Shown here piece by piece: positions 49,496-57,999 of a DNA stretch of 64,000 nucleotides (the first letter of the stretch is position 1; each line of letters opens with the position of its first letter). Made by a program: the position numbers and the translations under genes. The notes beneath the pieces were generated by a model. The model ran no database searches and had not been told where the DNA came from. It saw only the letters and a list, made by a program, of their open reading frames with translations. Source of the DNA: Fluviispira vulneris (GTDB lineage: Bacteria; Bdellovibrionota_B; Oligoflexia; Silvanigrellales; Silvanigrellaceae); contig NZ_JACRSE010000003.1 of NCBI RefSeq assembly GCF_014281055.1, positions 1 through 64,000 on the forward strand, given 5' to 3'.

Positions 49496-49963
49496 ATGAA
49501 AAAAGTAATTGTTCATGATAAATCTATCGAGATGACAGTGCTTATGACTCCGGATTTAGTGAATTTTTCTGGAAAAGTACACGGTGGCGCAATTATGCGA
49601 CTGCTTGACCAAGTTGCTTATGTTTGTGCTTCGCGCTTTTCAGGCCACTATGTTGTTACTTTATCTGCGGATCAAGTTTTCTTTAGACACCCTATTCATG
49701 TAGGTGAGCTTGTTACTTTTTTAGCAAATGTCAATTACACTGGCAAATCATCAATGGAAATAGGGATTAAAGTCGTTTCAGAAAACACACGCACACGCAT
49801 TCGTAACCATGTCTTATCCAGTTATTTTACAATGGTAGCTGTCGATGAAAACTCTCGACCCGTAGAAATAGCCAAAGTTGATGTGACGACTAATAAAGAT
49901 CAAGAGCGTTTTGAATCTGCTTTACAAAGAAAAAAAATGCGTGAACAATTTTGGAAAAAATAA
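49496..49963 (+). CDS. Acyl-CoA thioesterase (hotdog fold, YciA-like)
   Basis: A 155-residue cytoplasmic enzyme that hydrolyses acyl-CoA. The hotdog fold signature is clear: MTPDLVNFSGKVHGGAIMRL, then LDQVAYVCASRFSGHYVVTL (catalytic Asp in the helix) and FLANVNYTGKSSMEIGI. It lies 47 bases after the GNAT gene and may be part of the same transcript as psd. Confidence 0.9.
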   Translation: MKKVIVHDKSIEMTVLMTPDLVNFSGKVHGGAIMRLLDQVAYVCASRFSGHYVVTLSADQVFFRHPIHVGELVTFLANVNYTGKSSMEIGIKVVSENTRTRIRNHVLSSYFTMVAVDENSRPVEIAKVDVTTNKDQERFESALQRKKMREQFWKK

Positions 49964-49995
49964 TCCTTTATATAATCTAATATTTACAAAAACTC

Positions 49996-50943
49996 TTATG
50001 ATCTCTTAAGATTTATTTTGTGAACAGCATAACTATTAATTCCATTTTCCGTATTTACAAGTACAACTTTTAAATTGAGAGATTGAGCTTTTGCAGTTTT
50101 AATCCCAGAAGTTAAGTTTTCTATTTCTTCTTTTGCAATGGTAATTTTGTCTGAATTAGCTCCGGAAGTTTTCATGTGAGCAGCATTACTTTGATTTGTG
50201 AAAAATTCATTAATTTTATTATAGTCAGTTAAGTTTAAATCATTTGCTAAAATAAAGTATTTAGAAGCTTTTTTCCCTCCGTTCTTAAGAGTAAAATCCA
50301 AATCTCCGCCAAAATGGGCTTTCCCTAATTTATCAAATTTAGTGGTCAATTTCGACGCATCAATTGTATAATCAGGTGGATTAGCAGAATTTATAGAAAG
50401 TGAAGATATGCTATCTATATAAACTAAATTTTCTGTTTTGATTTCATTCATAATTTCAGTTAATGTGGCAATTTTGATTGTTATAGCAGGTGCAGCAGAA
50501 AAATCAATTGGTGTCATAGATATTTTTACATTAATATTATTACTGTTCTCCTTATCAAAAAACTTAATATAGTCTTCAGCAGTTTCTTTTAAAGTATTTG
50601 CTTTAGTGTCATTATATTCATAGGTTTGAATATTGTCGCCAGTACCAATTTCTACTTTTGTTAAATTAAGTTTACAATTTTTATCGTCCTTCAAAACTTC
50701 GAGATCAGAAAGTTTTTGATCCTTGTGAAGAATCCAATTATCACTCGTTGTTTTATATGAACAATTCTCATATTTGCCATGAAATTTATATTCCAATTCA
50801 TTTGAAGACACACTTGCACTTGGCGTTAAATTATCAAGTTTTACTTTAAAAAATTCTTTATTATTATCTTTACCACAACCCACAATAATCATTGATAGCA
50901 TTGAAATTGAAATTAACGTTTTTGAAATATAACTATTTTTCAT
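49996..50943 (-). CDS. Predicted lipoprotein of unknown function
   Basis: A 315-residue protein with a lipobox (SMIIVGC-GKDNN). Start 50943 follows GGAGG by five bases; the TTG at 50955 would overlap that site. The mature protein is Asn/Lys/Thr-rich, with two cysteines (ENCSY, KNCKL) and no domain I recognise. It is the nearest neighbour downstream of the protease/chaperone modules on the same strand but is separated from them by 330 bases of AT-rich DNA. Confidence 0.65.
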   Translation of the reverse strand: MKNSYISKTLISISMLSMIIVGCGKDNNKEFFKVKLDNLTPSASVSSNELEYKFHGKYENCSYKTTSDNWILHKDQKLSDLEVLKDDKNCKLNLTKVEIGTGDNIQTYEYNDTKANTLKETAEDYIKFFDKENSNNINVKISMTPIDFSAAPAITIKIATLTEIMNEIKTENLVYIDSISSLSINSANPPDYTIDASKLTTKFDKLGKAHFGGDLDFTLKNGGKKASKYFILANDLNLTDYNKINEFFTNQSNAAHMKTSGANSDKITIAKEEIENLTSGIKTAKAQSLNLKVVLVNTENGINSYAVHKINLKRS

Positions 50944-50955
50944 AAACACCTCCAA

Positions 50956-51247
50956 TGTGTTCTAAAAAGACTTTAAAAGCAAAACTTAAAAGCTTTGCGA
51001 CTTTTATATAAAATATTTATAATTAAAAATCAATTTTTAAATCGATAATTTGATTTGTTTTATGCACATATTTTCTACTAACATTGTAATAGTACAAAAA
51101 TTATTTGATTTACATAATTATTTTATATCTTTATTTTAATATTTTTGGTATTATATTTTGTAAATATTTATTAAAAATTTTATATTATATTAATATATTA
51201 TAGGAAGTTAAAATTTTCATCGCGTAACTTATTTAATTTTTTTATAT
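50956..51247. other. Very AT-rich intergenic DNA
   Basis: Almost pure A/T with no gene. On the minus strand it should carry the promoter for the lipoprotein gene. A motif TTGTACTATTA (near 51086-51098) also occurs upstream of the second protease (near 56844), which may be coincidence in such biased DNA. Confidence 0.45.
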
Positions 51248-51279
51248 AACAGCAAAGTAAATTAATTTAATTTGCTGTT
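51248..51279 (-). terminator. Stem-loop at the end of chaperone gene 1
   Basis: AACAGCAAA (51248-51256) and TTTGCTGTT (51271-51279) form a nine-pair stem that overlaps the stop codon. The downstream minus-strand sequence is ATATAAAAAAATT, not a T run, so it may protect the mRNA 3' end rather than terminate on its own. Confidence 0.45.
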
Positions 51280-51901
51280 ACATAGGTTCTTGCAGATTTT
51301 CGAGTATTTCTACTGTAACTTTATCTACATCCCGATTTGCCTTTAAAGCGCTAATGGATTCACCAATTGACTTATTTTCTGGCTTATTCAAAACAACATA
51401 ATTCATCTGAGGATAACTTTTTGAAATTACAAAATTTGAGTCTGAAAAAGTTTTTCCTTCTTTCATTTGCACTATAATTTTACCACTGAAAGCAGCAAAC
51501 TTCTTTGAACGTGTATTGTAAATAACCGCTGGCTTTTTCTGCAAAGAAGTCTTACTTTCCGGTGATTGAACCTGAGAATTTGCTTCATAAATTTTAAAAC
51601 TTTGAGTCGCTAATACCTTTTTTATTTCTTGATCCTCTTGACTCTCTTTTTTATTGAATGAAATCTTTAAATTTGGGTAATAAGAATATTTTATTCCATC
51701 TTGTGTAAAGGTTTCAGCTGCCCCATAATTTTTTAACACATTTTCTTGTTCTGCTAGACTTTTTTTATATTCCGCATCATTCTTTATCTGCTCATTGTTA
51801 TCAGCGATTTGAATATTTTTATTGATGGCAAATCCTCCGCCTGCATATAGTAGTGATGCACTGAGTAGACCAACCATTGGAAAAATCTTTTTTATTTTCA
51901 T
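51278..51901 (-). CDS. Exported partner (external chaperone/propeptide-like) of protease 1
   Basis: A 207-residue exported protein with signal peptide MKIKKIFPMVGLLSASLLYA (start 51901, AGGAG ten bases upstream). A polar linker leads to a C-terminal domain of about 80 residues (from KFAAFSGKIIVQMKEGK to VEILENLQEPM) whose strand-helix-strand order fits an I9/propeptide-like fold. It follows its protease gene by 48 bases. The same arrangement (subtilase gene, then a small exported gene) is known for Aeromonas ASP and its chaperone ORF2, which folds the protease and plugs its active site with its C-terminal tail. Similarity to the second copy: GKIIV/EKIIV, YPQ(M/I)xY, PEN, and VE(I/V)(L/I)EN near the end. 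Function is inferred from context and from these shared motifs. Confidence 0.65.
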   Translation of the reverse strand: MKIKKIFPMVGLLSASLLYAGGGFAINKNIQIADNNEQIKNDAEYKKSLAEQENVLKNYGAAETFTQDGIKYSYYPNLKISFNKKESQEDQEIKKVLATQSFKIYEANSQVQSPESKTSLQKKPAVIYNTRSKKFAAFSGKIIVQMKEGKTFSDSNFVISKSYPQMNYVVLNKPENKSIGESISALKANRDVDKVTVEILENLQEPM

Positions 51902-51949
51902 AAAATCCATACTCCTAGAAAAATTAAAGTTCTAAAAAATCACTGAGAC

Positions 51950-53923
51950 TTATTTATGCCCAGTGACCATAATTTTCCAGCCTTTAAATGTCGTATTAGA
52001 ATTGAAGAAACCAGCATTGATCACTTTAAGTTTCCAGCTTCCAGTGCTCTTTTCTCCATAGAAAGCATTGCTTTGTAAGGTGATCTTATCCAATTTTTTG
52101 GTGTAGACAAAACCATTTCCGACATTCCAAAGAATGCTCTTAGTTCCACTTGGAGAAGTCAGTTCAAAACCAATATCTCCTAAATTTGTACTTTCTGCAG
52201 ACACTTGAACTTGCACTGATTCTATATTTAAGCCATCCCGAGCAGGAATATTTATACTTGTAACATAACCATTTGGATCTGCTTTAGGGACTAGTTTTGC
52301 ATGATCAAAGAATTTTGAGCTCATTTCCTGATATTGGCCTAAATTGACTTTATAATTTTTTGCCAATTTAACTGCATCTGCAACATTGACTCGGCCAAAA
52401 CCATACCAATTTGAAAAGCTAAATCCAGCCGCATTTGTGACCCAACCTTGCTCAGCTTGGTAAAGTGAATTGCTATCTCCCTTAACCAATTCAACTTGAG
52501 AACCTGGATTGTCTTGATCAACTTTTGTCGATGTTTTTGCTAAAATGTATTTTACGTCTCGCCAAGTTAAATTAGGATTCGCTTCTAAAACAAGGGCCAA
52601 GCTTCCGGAAGTCACAGGCGCTGCTGATGATGTGCCATTCATTGTATTCGTATAATCGCCATCTAAATTCTCATCGTAATCGAGAGCATTAAATTGATTG
52701 CGTATGTTTAATACGGAATCAAGATCATTTAAATTCGCCGATTTACTCATGCCATAGCGAGTTCCACTATAGTCAGTCGTAATTATAGCAGGCTCACCAA
52801 TCGTAGCTCTATATTTGCTCCAATCGATTTTTTTATCATAATTGCTGTATCTCTCTTCAACAAATTCTTTGTTGACTCCATATTCTCCCCCTGGGGCACT
52901 GACCCAAAGTGAAGATCCAGCAGTTGAATAACTCGATTTTTTTCCTTTTGCATTTAATGCACCAACAACAATAGTTTCAGGTATCGCATTTAATAAATTC
53001 ATATTTGAATTTTGGCAGGAAACATTTATTTCATTTGCTTTAGAGCATTTAAAATAAAATATACCTGAAGATATATACCCATTGCCGGCAGATTTGACAT
53101 AAAGTGCGCCTTTTCCATCACGCAACTGGCGTGCTCCATAACGCATTGCCAAAGCGCCCGAACTGATTAATGGGTGACTGTCTGGAATCTGTTCGAGATT
53201 CGAAAAACCGAAGCTCATATTAAATATGTCATTTCCTTGAGAGGCATCCGAACCACCAAGTGCATCAATAAAATTTTGAAAGTTTTGTGACCCAGTCGAT
53301 ATAACATTATATCCAGATAACTTAGCACGTGGTGCAACCCCAGAACCTCCAAACCCAAGATTACTGCGCATAGCAATTATACCTGCAACCATCGTTCCAT
53401 GATCGACTACATCATCTTCTAAATCACCATCGCTGTCTTCTGCGGGCGAAGGCGAAGGATCATTTGGAGCTAAGCGATTATTTTTAAAGTTAATCGACCA
53501 AGACTTACTAACATATTCTTCGTTATCAATATTCGGATTTAATGATTTATGAGCAATATCTAGACCCGAGTCAACAAGTCCAACACGAATTCCATATCCA
53601 CTTAAGCATTGTTTCTTTAATACATCGTCGACATTTATATCTTCACCTGCAATTCCACTTTCAGAAGCAAATGCATCTTGGCCTGTATTCTTTAAATGCC
53701 ATTGATATTTTCCTAGAGGATTTAACTTTTCGTTAGCTAAATCAGTACAAAATTTATTTCGTTTATTGGTTGAGTTATTTGCATCTAAAGAACTTTGAGC
53801 AATATTGACTGATTTAGCCGATAAATCTCCATTTTCTCTATTTTTATTGCCACAGGAAGATAAAAACGAGATGGCAATAACAGGTACTGAAAGAATAAGA
53901 ATATTCTTTTTATTTATGATCAT
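51950..53923 (-). CDS. Kexin-like subtilase lipoprotein 1 (S8 family, ASP-like)
   Basis: A 657-residue serine protease with a lipobox (ISFLSSC, lipidated Cys24), so it is probably membrane-anchored. The catalytic domain has Asp118 (GLVDSGLD), His175 (DHGTMVAGI), oxyanion Asn281 (KSAGNG) and Ser432 (MNGTSSAAP). A C-terminal P-domain (about residues 545-657: VQVQVSAESTNLGDIGFEL to the end) marks it as proprotein-convertase/kexin-like. The N-terminus (GKYQWHLKNTGQDAF, GEDINV) shows that there is no classical internal propeptide, as in Aeromonas ASP, which instead needs a separate chaperone encoded just downstream. That partner gene is present here. The ribosome site ACGGAGTG is identical in protease 2. 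Confidence 0.88.
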   Translation of the reverse strand: MIINKKNILILSVPVIAISFLSSCGNKNRENGDLSAKSVNIAQSSLDANNSTNKRNKFCTDLANEKLNPLGKYQWHLKNTGQDAFASESGIAGEDINVDDVLKKQCLSGYGIRVGLVDSGLDIAHKSLNPNIDNEEYVSKSWSINFKNNRLAPNDPSPSPAEDSDGDLEDDVVDHGTMVAGIIAMRSNLGFGGSGVAPRAKLSGYNVISTGSQNFQNFIDALGGSDASQGNDIFNMSFGFSNLEQIPDSHPLISSGALAMRYGARQLRDGKGALYVKSAGNGYISSGIFYFKCSKANEINVSCQNSNMNLLNAIPETIVVGALNAKGKKSSYSTAGSSLWVSAPGGEYGVNKEFVEERYSNYDKKIDWSKYRATIGEPAIITTDYSGTRYGMSKSANLNDLDSVLNIRNQFNALDYDENLDGDYTNTMNGTSSAAPVTSGSLALVLEANPNLTWRDVKYILAKTSTKVDQDNPGSQVELVKGDSNSLYQAEQGWVTNAAGFSFSNWYGFGRVNVADAVKLAKNYKVNLGQYQEMSSKFFDHAKLVPKADPNGYVTSINIPARDGLNIESVQVQVSAESTNLGDIGFELTSPSGTKSILWNVGNGFVYTKKLDKITLQSNAFYGEKSTGSWKLKVINAGFFNSNTTFKGWKIMVTGHK

Positions 53924-53948
53924 GGCTTCACTCCGTATTAAAAGTCAA

Positions 53949-53980
53949 AAAATGAGTCGAGCAATCGGCTCATTTTAAAA
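53949..53980 (-). terminator. Terminator between the two protease modules
   Basis: On the minus strand AAAATGAG pairs with CTCATTTT, with an inner CGA/TCG pairing, followed by TTTTTTGAC. It sits after chaperone gene 2 and before protease gene 1, so each module is probably its own transcript. Confidence 0.8.
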
Positions 53981-54002
53981 ATCAAATCGAAAGACAACAA
54001 AA

Positions 54003-54656
54003 TCAAAGGGGCTTTTTAGTAAAGTTCTCTATAACTTCAACCTTAATACTTTCGATAGAAGAATTATTTTCTTCCCTAATTTCTTTAACTACATCTGATA
54101 TTTTTGCATTTTCTGGGATATCAACTATATAATAACCTATTTGTGGATAATCTTTATGTTTAAGTTTACTGCTTAATTTTAAATTATTGTTTGCTTTTAC
54201 AATAATTTTCTCGCTTAATACACCAACTTTTTTAGTTTTATTATTTATGACAACTCGATACCCATTTTTCTTAACTCGATTTTCTCCTAAAGTACTCTTT
54301 GAAGGTTTACGAAGTGAATTTTGTGCCAAAGCATTTGCATTATCATTATATATTTTCAGACCTTCTTTTTCTAAAATAACTTCTTTTTCTGAGTTATTTC
54401 GTGCTATCTCAAAAGCATTATTTTCAGTAATTTTTTTATTATGTTCATTTAAATTATCTAATCCTTTTTCATTTTCTTTTGATAAACTCGCGCGTACTCC
54501 TTCTACAACAATTAAATCCTGAGAATCATCTGAATATTGATCTTCAGCTTGATAATTAGCTAATTTTTGAGTTTCTTCCAGATCATTTGCATAACTTTGT
54601 GCAGAAAACAAAGCAGTTAATAAACACAGTCCTAACTTTAAATTCGATTTTTTCAT
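54003..54656 (-). CDS. Exported partner (external chaperone/propeptide-like) of protease 2
   Basis: A 217-residue protein with signal peptide MKKSNLKLGLCLLTALFSAQ (cleavage after SYA). A long, polar, probably flexible region (Glu/Asn/Lys-rich, residues about 25-135) precedes the conserved C-terminal domain: VGVLSEKIIVKANNN, DYPQIGYYIVDIPEN, SIESIKVEVIENFTKKPL. It is the paralog of the gene at 51278 and sits 63 bases after its protease. The shared C-terminal domain and tail are the parts expected to contact the protease, by analogy with ORF2 of Aeromonas. The N-terminal parts of the two paralogs are unrelated in sequence. Confidence 0.65.
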   Translation of the reverse strand: MKKSNLKLGLCLLTALFSAQSYANDLEETQKLANYQAEDQYSDDSQDLIVVEGVRASLSKENEKGLDNLNEHNKKITENNAFEIARNNSEKEVILEKEGLKIYNDNANALAQNSLRKPSKSTLGENRVKKNGYRVVINNKTKKVGVLSEKIIVKANNNLKLSSKLKHKDYPQIGYYIVDIPENAKISDVVKEIREENNSSIESIKVEVIENFTKKPL

Positions 54657-54719
54657 AAGTTAAAATTCCTCAATTAAAATATTTAAGTAAACAAATAAAT
54701 ATATCACTTGCAAAACTCA

Positions 54720-56696
54720 TTATGCTTTTGTTTTTTGTCCTGCAAATTGAATACCTAAACCTTTGAGTTTCACGTTAGCACTGTGTAAGCCAGAATTTAT
54801 TATCTTAACTTTCCAGACGCCTTTACTATTTTCTCCATAAAACGCATTGCTTTGGATTGGCATATTTTTTAAATTGCCTTTATTAGAAAACGCATTTCCG
54901 ATATTCCAAATAATACTCTTAGTCCCACTTGGTGAAGTTAATTCAATTCCAACATCACCAATATATGAGCTATCAATTGAAACAAAAAGACGGACAGATT
55001 CTAACGTTAAATTTTGTGAACTTTTTACAGCTGGTAAAGAAACCGTATAAGAATTTTGCACGCCTTGTTTTATTTCTGTGTTAAAACCAATCGTTTTTAA
55101 GGCAGATTCACGTGGTATCTCAACATATTGTCCGAGACTACCAAGCTTATATTTCTTTGCTAACTTAACAGCATCAGCAACATTTACGCGGCCAAATCCG
55201 TAGTAATTTGAAAAATGAAAACCAGCTGCATTATTCACCCAGCCTTGCTCTGCTTGGTACTCACCATCAGCCAGTTTAACTTTAACTCCTTCAAAATATG
55301 GGTCGACTTTTGTTGCTGTTTTAGCAAGAATGTATTTGACATCTCTCCATGTTAATTTTGGATTAGCTTCTAAAATAAGCGCAATACTTCCAGAAGTAAC
55401 AGGTGTCGCAGATGATGTTCCGTTCATCGTATTTGTGTAATCGTAGCTTTCGTTTCCTTCAACTAATCCTGCATTAAAAGTATTTCGTATATCAAAGATT
55501 TCTTCTGCAGTGTTAAAATTAATTCTTTTACTCATTCCGCTCGCAGAACCGGACATATCTGTAGTTACGATTGCCGGATCTCCAGCGGTTGCTCTTTTAT
55601 TTGCCCAGTCAAAAGCCGTACCTAATCTGGTGAATTGCTCACTGATCCACTCTTTATCAAAACCAAATTCCCCGCCTGGAGCGCTTATCCATAAAGATGA
55701 TCCTGTTGTGGAATAACTCGTTTTTATTCCTTTGGCATTTAATGCCCCAACTGTTATAACTTCTGGCAATGAATTATCTGTATTCATATTTGAATTTTGA
55801 CATGAAACATTCAGTTCCAACGCTGTTTTACAAGCAGAGATATAAGGTTCTTCATTTCCTAATTTATAAAAACCATTACCTGCAGCTTTTACATACAGAG
55901 CACCTTTGCCATCTCTTAAATTTTTCACACCATAGCGATAAGCAGTAAGTGAGCCGTTTGTTACGAAATCATCTGCACTGATTTGGGAGATATTATTATC
56001 TCCATAACTCATACTGAAAATATGGTTTTTATTTGACTCGTCAGATCCTCCCAAAGAGTCGACAAAATTTTGGAAGGTCTGTACATTATCTTCAGCCTGA
56101 ATAATGTTATATCCAGTTAAAAATGCGCGTGGCGCAACGCCTGATCCGCCATAACCTAAATTACTCCGCATACCAATAATCCCCGCAACCATGGTTCCAT
56201 GATCGTCTTTATCTTGGGCTATAGGTGAGGGATCGTTCTTTTGTAGTCTGTTTTCTCTGAAATTTAATGAAGTAGGTAACTCTTGATTGACTCTATCATT
56301 TCTTTCCACATTGTCTTTTAATGAACGATGCTTTATTTCAAGACCTGTATCAACAACAGCAACATTAACTCCATAGCCACTGAGGCAATCTTCTTTCAAA
56401 ACACTTGCGACATTTATATCTTCGCCAGAGACTCCGGGATTAGAGGCAAATGCTTTTTGGCCAGTATTCTTTAAATGCCATTGGTATTTAGCTAGGGGAT
56501 TTAATTTTTCATTGTCCAAATCTGTACAAAATTTTGAAGCCTTTAATTCTGAGATATTATTCTCAACATCAAGTGCTTCAGATTTATTTGCAAATTGCAG
56601 TTCTGATTGATTGGAACCCTTTCCACATGATGATAGGAAAGAAATAGATACGACTGATACCGAAAGCAATGCTGTGCAGTTCTTGTATAAACCCAT
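54720..56696 (-). CDS. Kexin-like subtilase lipoprotein 2 (S8 family, ASP-like)
   Basis: Paralog of protease 1 (658 residues) with the same parts: lipobox FLSSC at Cys24, Asp116 (VVDTGLE), His166 (DDHGTMVAG), Asn274 (KAAGNG), Ser428 (MNGTSSATP), then a P-domain ending KLKGLGIQFAG. The two proteins share long identical stretches in the catalytic core and the N-terminal 'NPLxKYQWHLKNTGQ' block but differ in surface loops (for example the Asp-rich loop before the catalytic His in copy 1), so the duplication is old enough for specificity to have diverged. It has its own promoter (56755-56783) and its own partner gene downstream. Confidence 0.88.
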   Translation of the reverse strand: MGLYKNCTALLSVSVVSISFLSSCGKGSNQSELQFANKSEALDVENNISELKASKFCTDLDNEKLNPLAKYQWHLKNTGQKAFASNPGVSGEDINVASVLKEDCLSGYGVNVAVVDTGLEIKHRSLKDNVERNDRVNQELPTSLNFRENRLQKNDPSPIAQDKDDHGTMVAGIIGMRSNLGYGGSGVAPRAFLTGYNIIQAEDNVQTFQNFVDSLGGSDESNKNHIFSMSYGDNNISQISADDFVTNGSLTAYRYGVKNLRDGKGALYVKAAGNGFYKLGNEEPYISACKTALELNVSCQNSNMNTDNSLPEVITVGALNAKGIKTSYSTTGSSLWISAPGGEFGFDKEWISEQFTRLGTAFDWANKRATAGDPAIVTTDMSGSASGMSKRINFNTAEEIFDIRNTFNAGLVEGNESYDYTNTMNGTSSATPVTSGSIALILEANPKLTWRDVKYILAKTATKVDPYFEGVKVKLADGEYQAEQGWVNNAAGFHFSNYYGFGRVNVADAVKLAKKYKLGSLGQYVEIPRESALKTIGFNTEIKQGVQNSYTVSLPAVKSSQNLTLESVRLFVSIDSSYIGDVGIELTSPSGTKSIIWNIGNAFSNKGNLKNMPIQSNAFYGENSKGVWKVKIINSGLHSANVKLKGLGIQFAGQKTKA

Positions 56697-56754
56697 AAAA
56701 ACACTCCGTTTTCTGAGAAATATTCATATTATCTAATGTATTGACTGGATAGCC

Positions 56755-56783
56755 AAAATATAAAAGTTCATACGGTTTGTCAA
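56755..56783 (-). promoter_or_regulatory. Promoter of protease module 2
   Basis: Minus-strand TTGACA (complement at 56778-56783), a 17-base spacer and TATTTT (56755-56760), about 60 bases upstream of the start codon. The same TTGACA/TATTTT pair occurs before groES. The rest of 56697-57030 is AT-rich and contains no gene I can support. Confidence 0.65.
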
Positions 56784-57030
56784 ATTTTTATGGTTGCTTT
56801 TTAAAATAAATATTTTGAGAGAAATTTGGTGACCTCAATTATTATAATAGTACAATAAATATTGTTAAAAACATAAATGACTCTATTCTTTATATTCTTA
56901 ATTTAAAAATAATTAATTTTAATGTATGGGATTTGAGAAATAAAAATGTATAAATAAACATTGAAACAAAAATATTTTGTAAAAATTAGTAAATAATATA
57001 AAATTATTGTATTTATTTTTTACTATAAAT

Positions 57031-57651
57031 TCACCAAATCACGAGATCGACTTTCTCATCCCATTGATCAATGGGTAAGCTATCAAAAATGAATTTATCT
57101 GAGGGCAAACAAAATACCGTTGTTACATTATTTTTAAATTTATTGAGAAATCTATCATAATAGCCACCACCGTAGCCTAGTCTATAACCATCTTGAGAAG
57201 CGGCTAAACCTGGTACAAATAACAAAAGGGGCGGCATATTTTCTGAATAAAAAAAGCAATGATCTTGACCTTTTTCTTTTATTCCATATTTATTTTCAAT
57301 ATATTCGGATTTTCCATCTCCATATTCAAACCACATCAGTTGATTATCCGCTGTTAATGCAGGAAATATCCAGGTTTCTGAAGCAAAACATGCTATATCA
57401 AGCTCATTTCGAATTGGAAAATAACAAGCCACCTTTATTTCATTTTCTTGAACTTTCCTTGTCAAATCTTGCACTGTTAATTTTAACAAATCTAATGCCC
57501 TAAAAAATTGCCGCGCTCCCCAATCTTGTGGTTTAGAGTTTTCTGCAAGAACTTTTCTTTCTTCGATAAGTATTTTTCTCAATTCTGTCTTTTTCTTTGA
57601 AACTTCTAAGCTATTTTGATTTGCGGAAAGGATTTGGCTTAAATTTCTCAT
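57031..57651 (-). CDS. 5-formyltetrahydrofolate cyclo-ligase
   Basis: Converts 5-formyl-THF to 5,10-methenyl-THF with ATP. The 206-residue protein shows KKTELRKILIEERKVL at the start (after a short extension), PIRNELDI, and the family signature GYRLGYGGGYYDRFL near the C-terminus. It is transcribed divergently from the acidic small gene and is probably monocistronic. Confidence 0.92.
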   Translation of the reverse strand: MRNLSQILSANQNSLEVSKKKTELRKILIEERKVLAENSKPQDWGARQFFRALDLLKLTVQDLTRKVQENEIKVACYFPIRNELDIACFASETWIFPALTADNQLMWFEYGDGKSEYIENKYGIKEKGQDHCFFYSENMPPLLLFVPGLAASQDGYRLGYGGGYYDRFLNKFKNNVTTVFCLPSDKFIFDSLPIDQWDEKVDLVIW

Positions 57652-57724
57652 TTCTGTCTTGTCGCCTCCGTGTAATTAGAATAACCTAAGTATCGTTTGT
57701 TAACCTCTTTCAAGGAGAAATGCC

Positions 57725-57991
57725 ATGGCATTGTCGGATACACTTGTAAAAATGTCACCTGTAAAAGGTGAGTACTATTTAGTTGAACGTGAGAAGATAG
57801 ATGATCTTTATCGCAATGCAGGACATGGGGACGAAGACGAAGTACCTAATTTTATTACTATCGATGGTAAAGAGTGCCTCTTTACCGAAAATTTTATAGA
57901 AAAAGATGGTAAAGAATACGAAATCGTCATGGTCGCAAATGGATTTTCTTGGGAAGATATTATTATCTATGATGAAGATGAAGATGAATAA
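57725..57991 (+). CDS. Very acidic small protein
   Basis: An 88-residue protein with about 25 Asp/Glu and eight Lys/Arg residues, ending EDEDE. CAAGGAGAAATGCC supplies a good ribosome site. The middle (FITIDGKECLF, KDGKEYEIVMVANG) vaguely recalls DUF1292-type proteins, but I would not assign it. It ends eight bases before the methyltransferase gene, so the two are coupled. The charge would suit a DNA mimic or a nucleic-acid-protein antagonist, but that is speculation. Confidence 0.7.
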   Translation: MALSDTLVKMSPVKGEYYLVEREKIDDLYRNAGHGDEDEVPNFITIDGKECLFTENFIEKDGKEYEIVMVANGFSWEDIIIYDEDEDE

Positions 57992-57999
57992 TTAATAAC

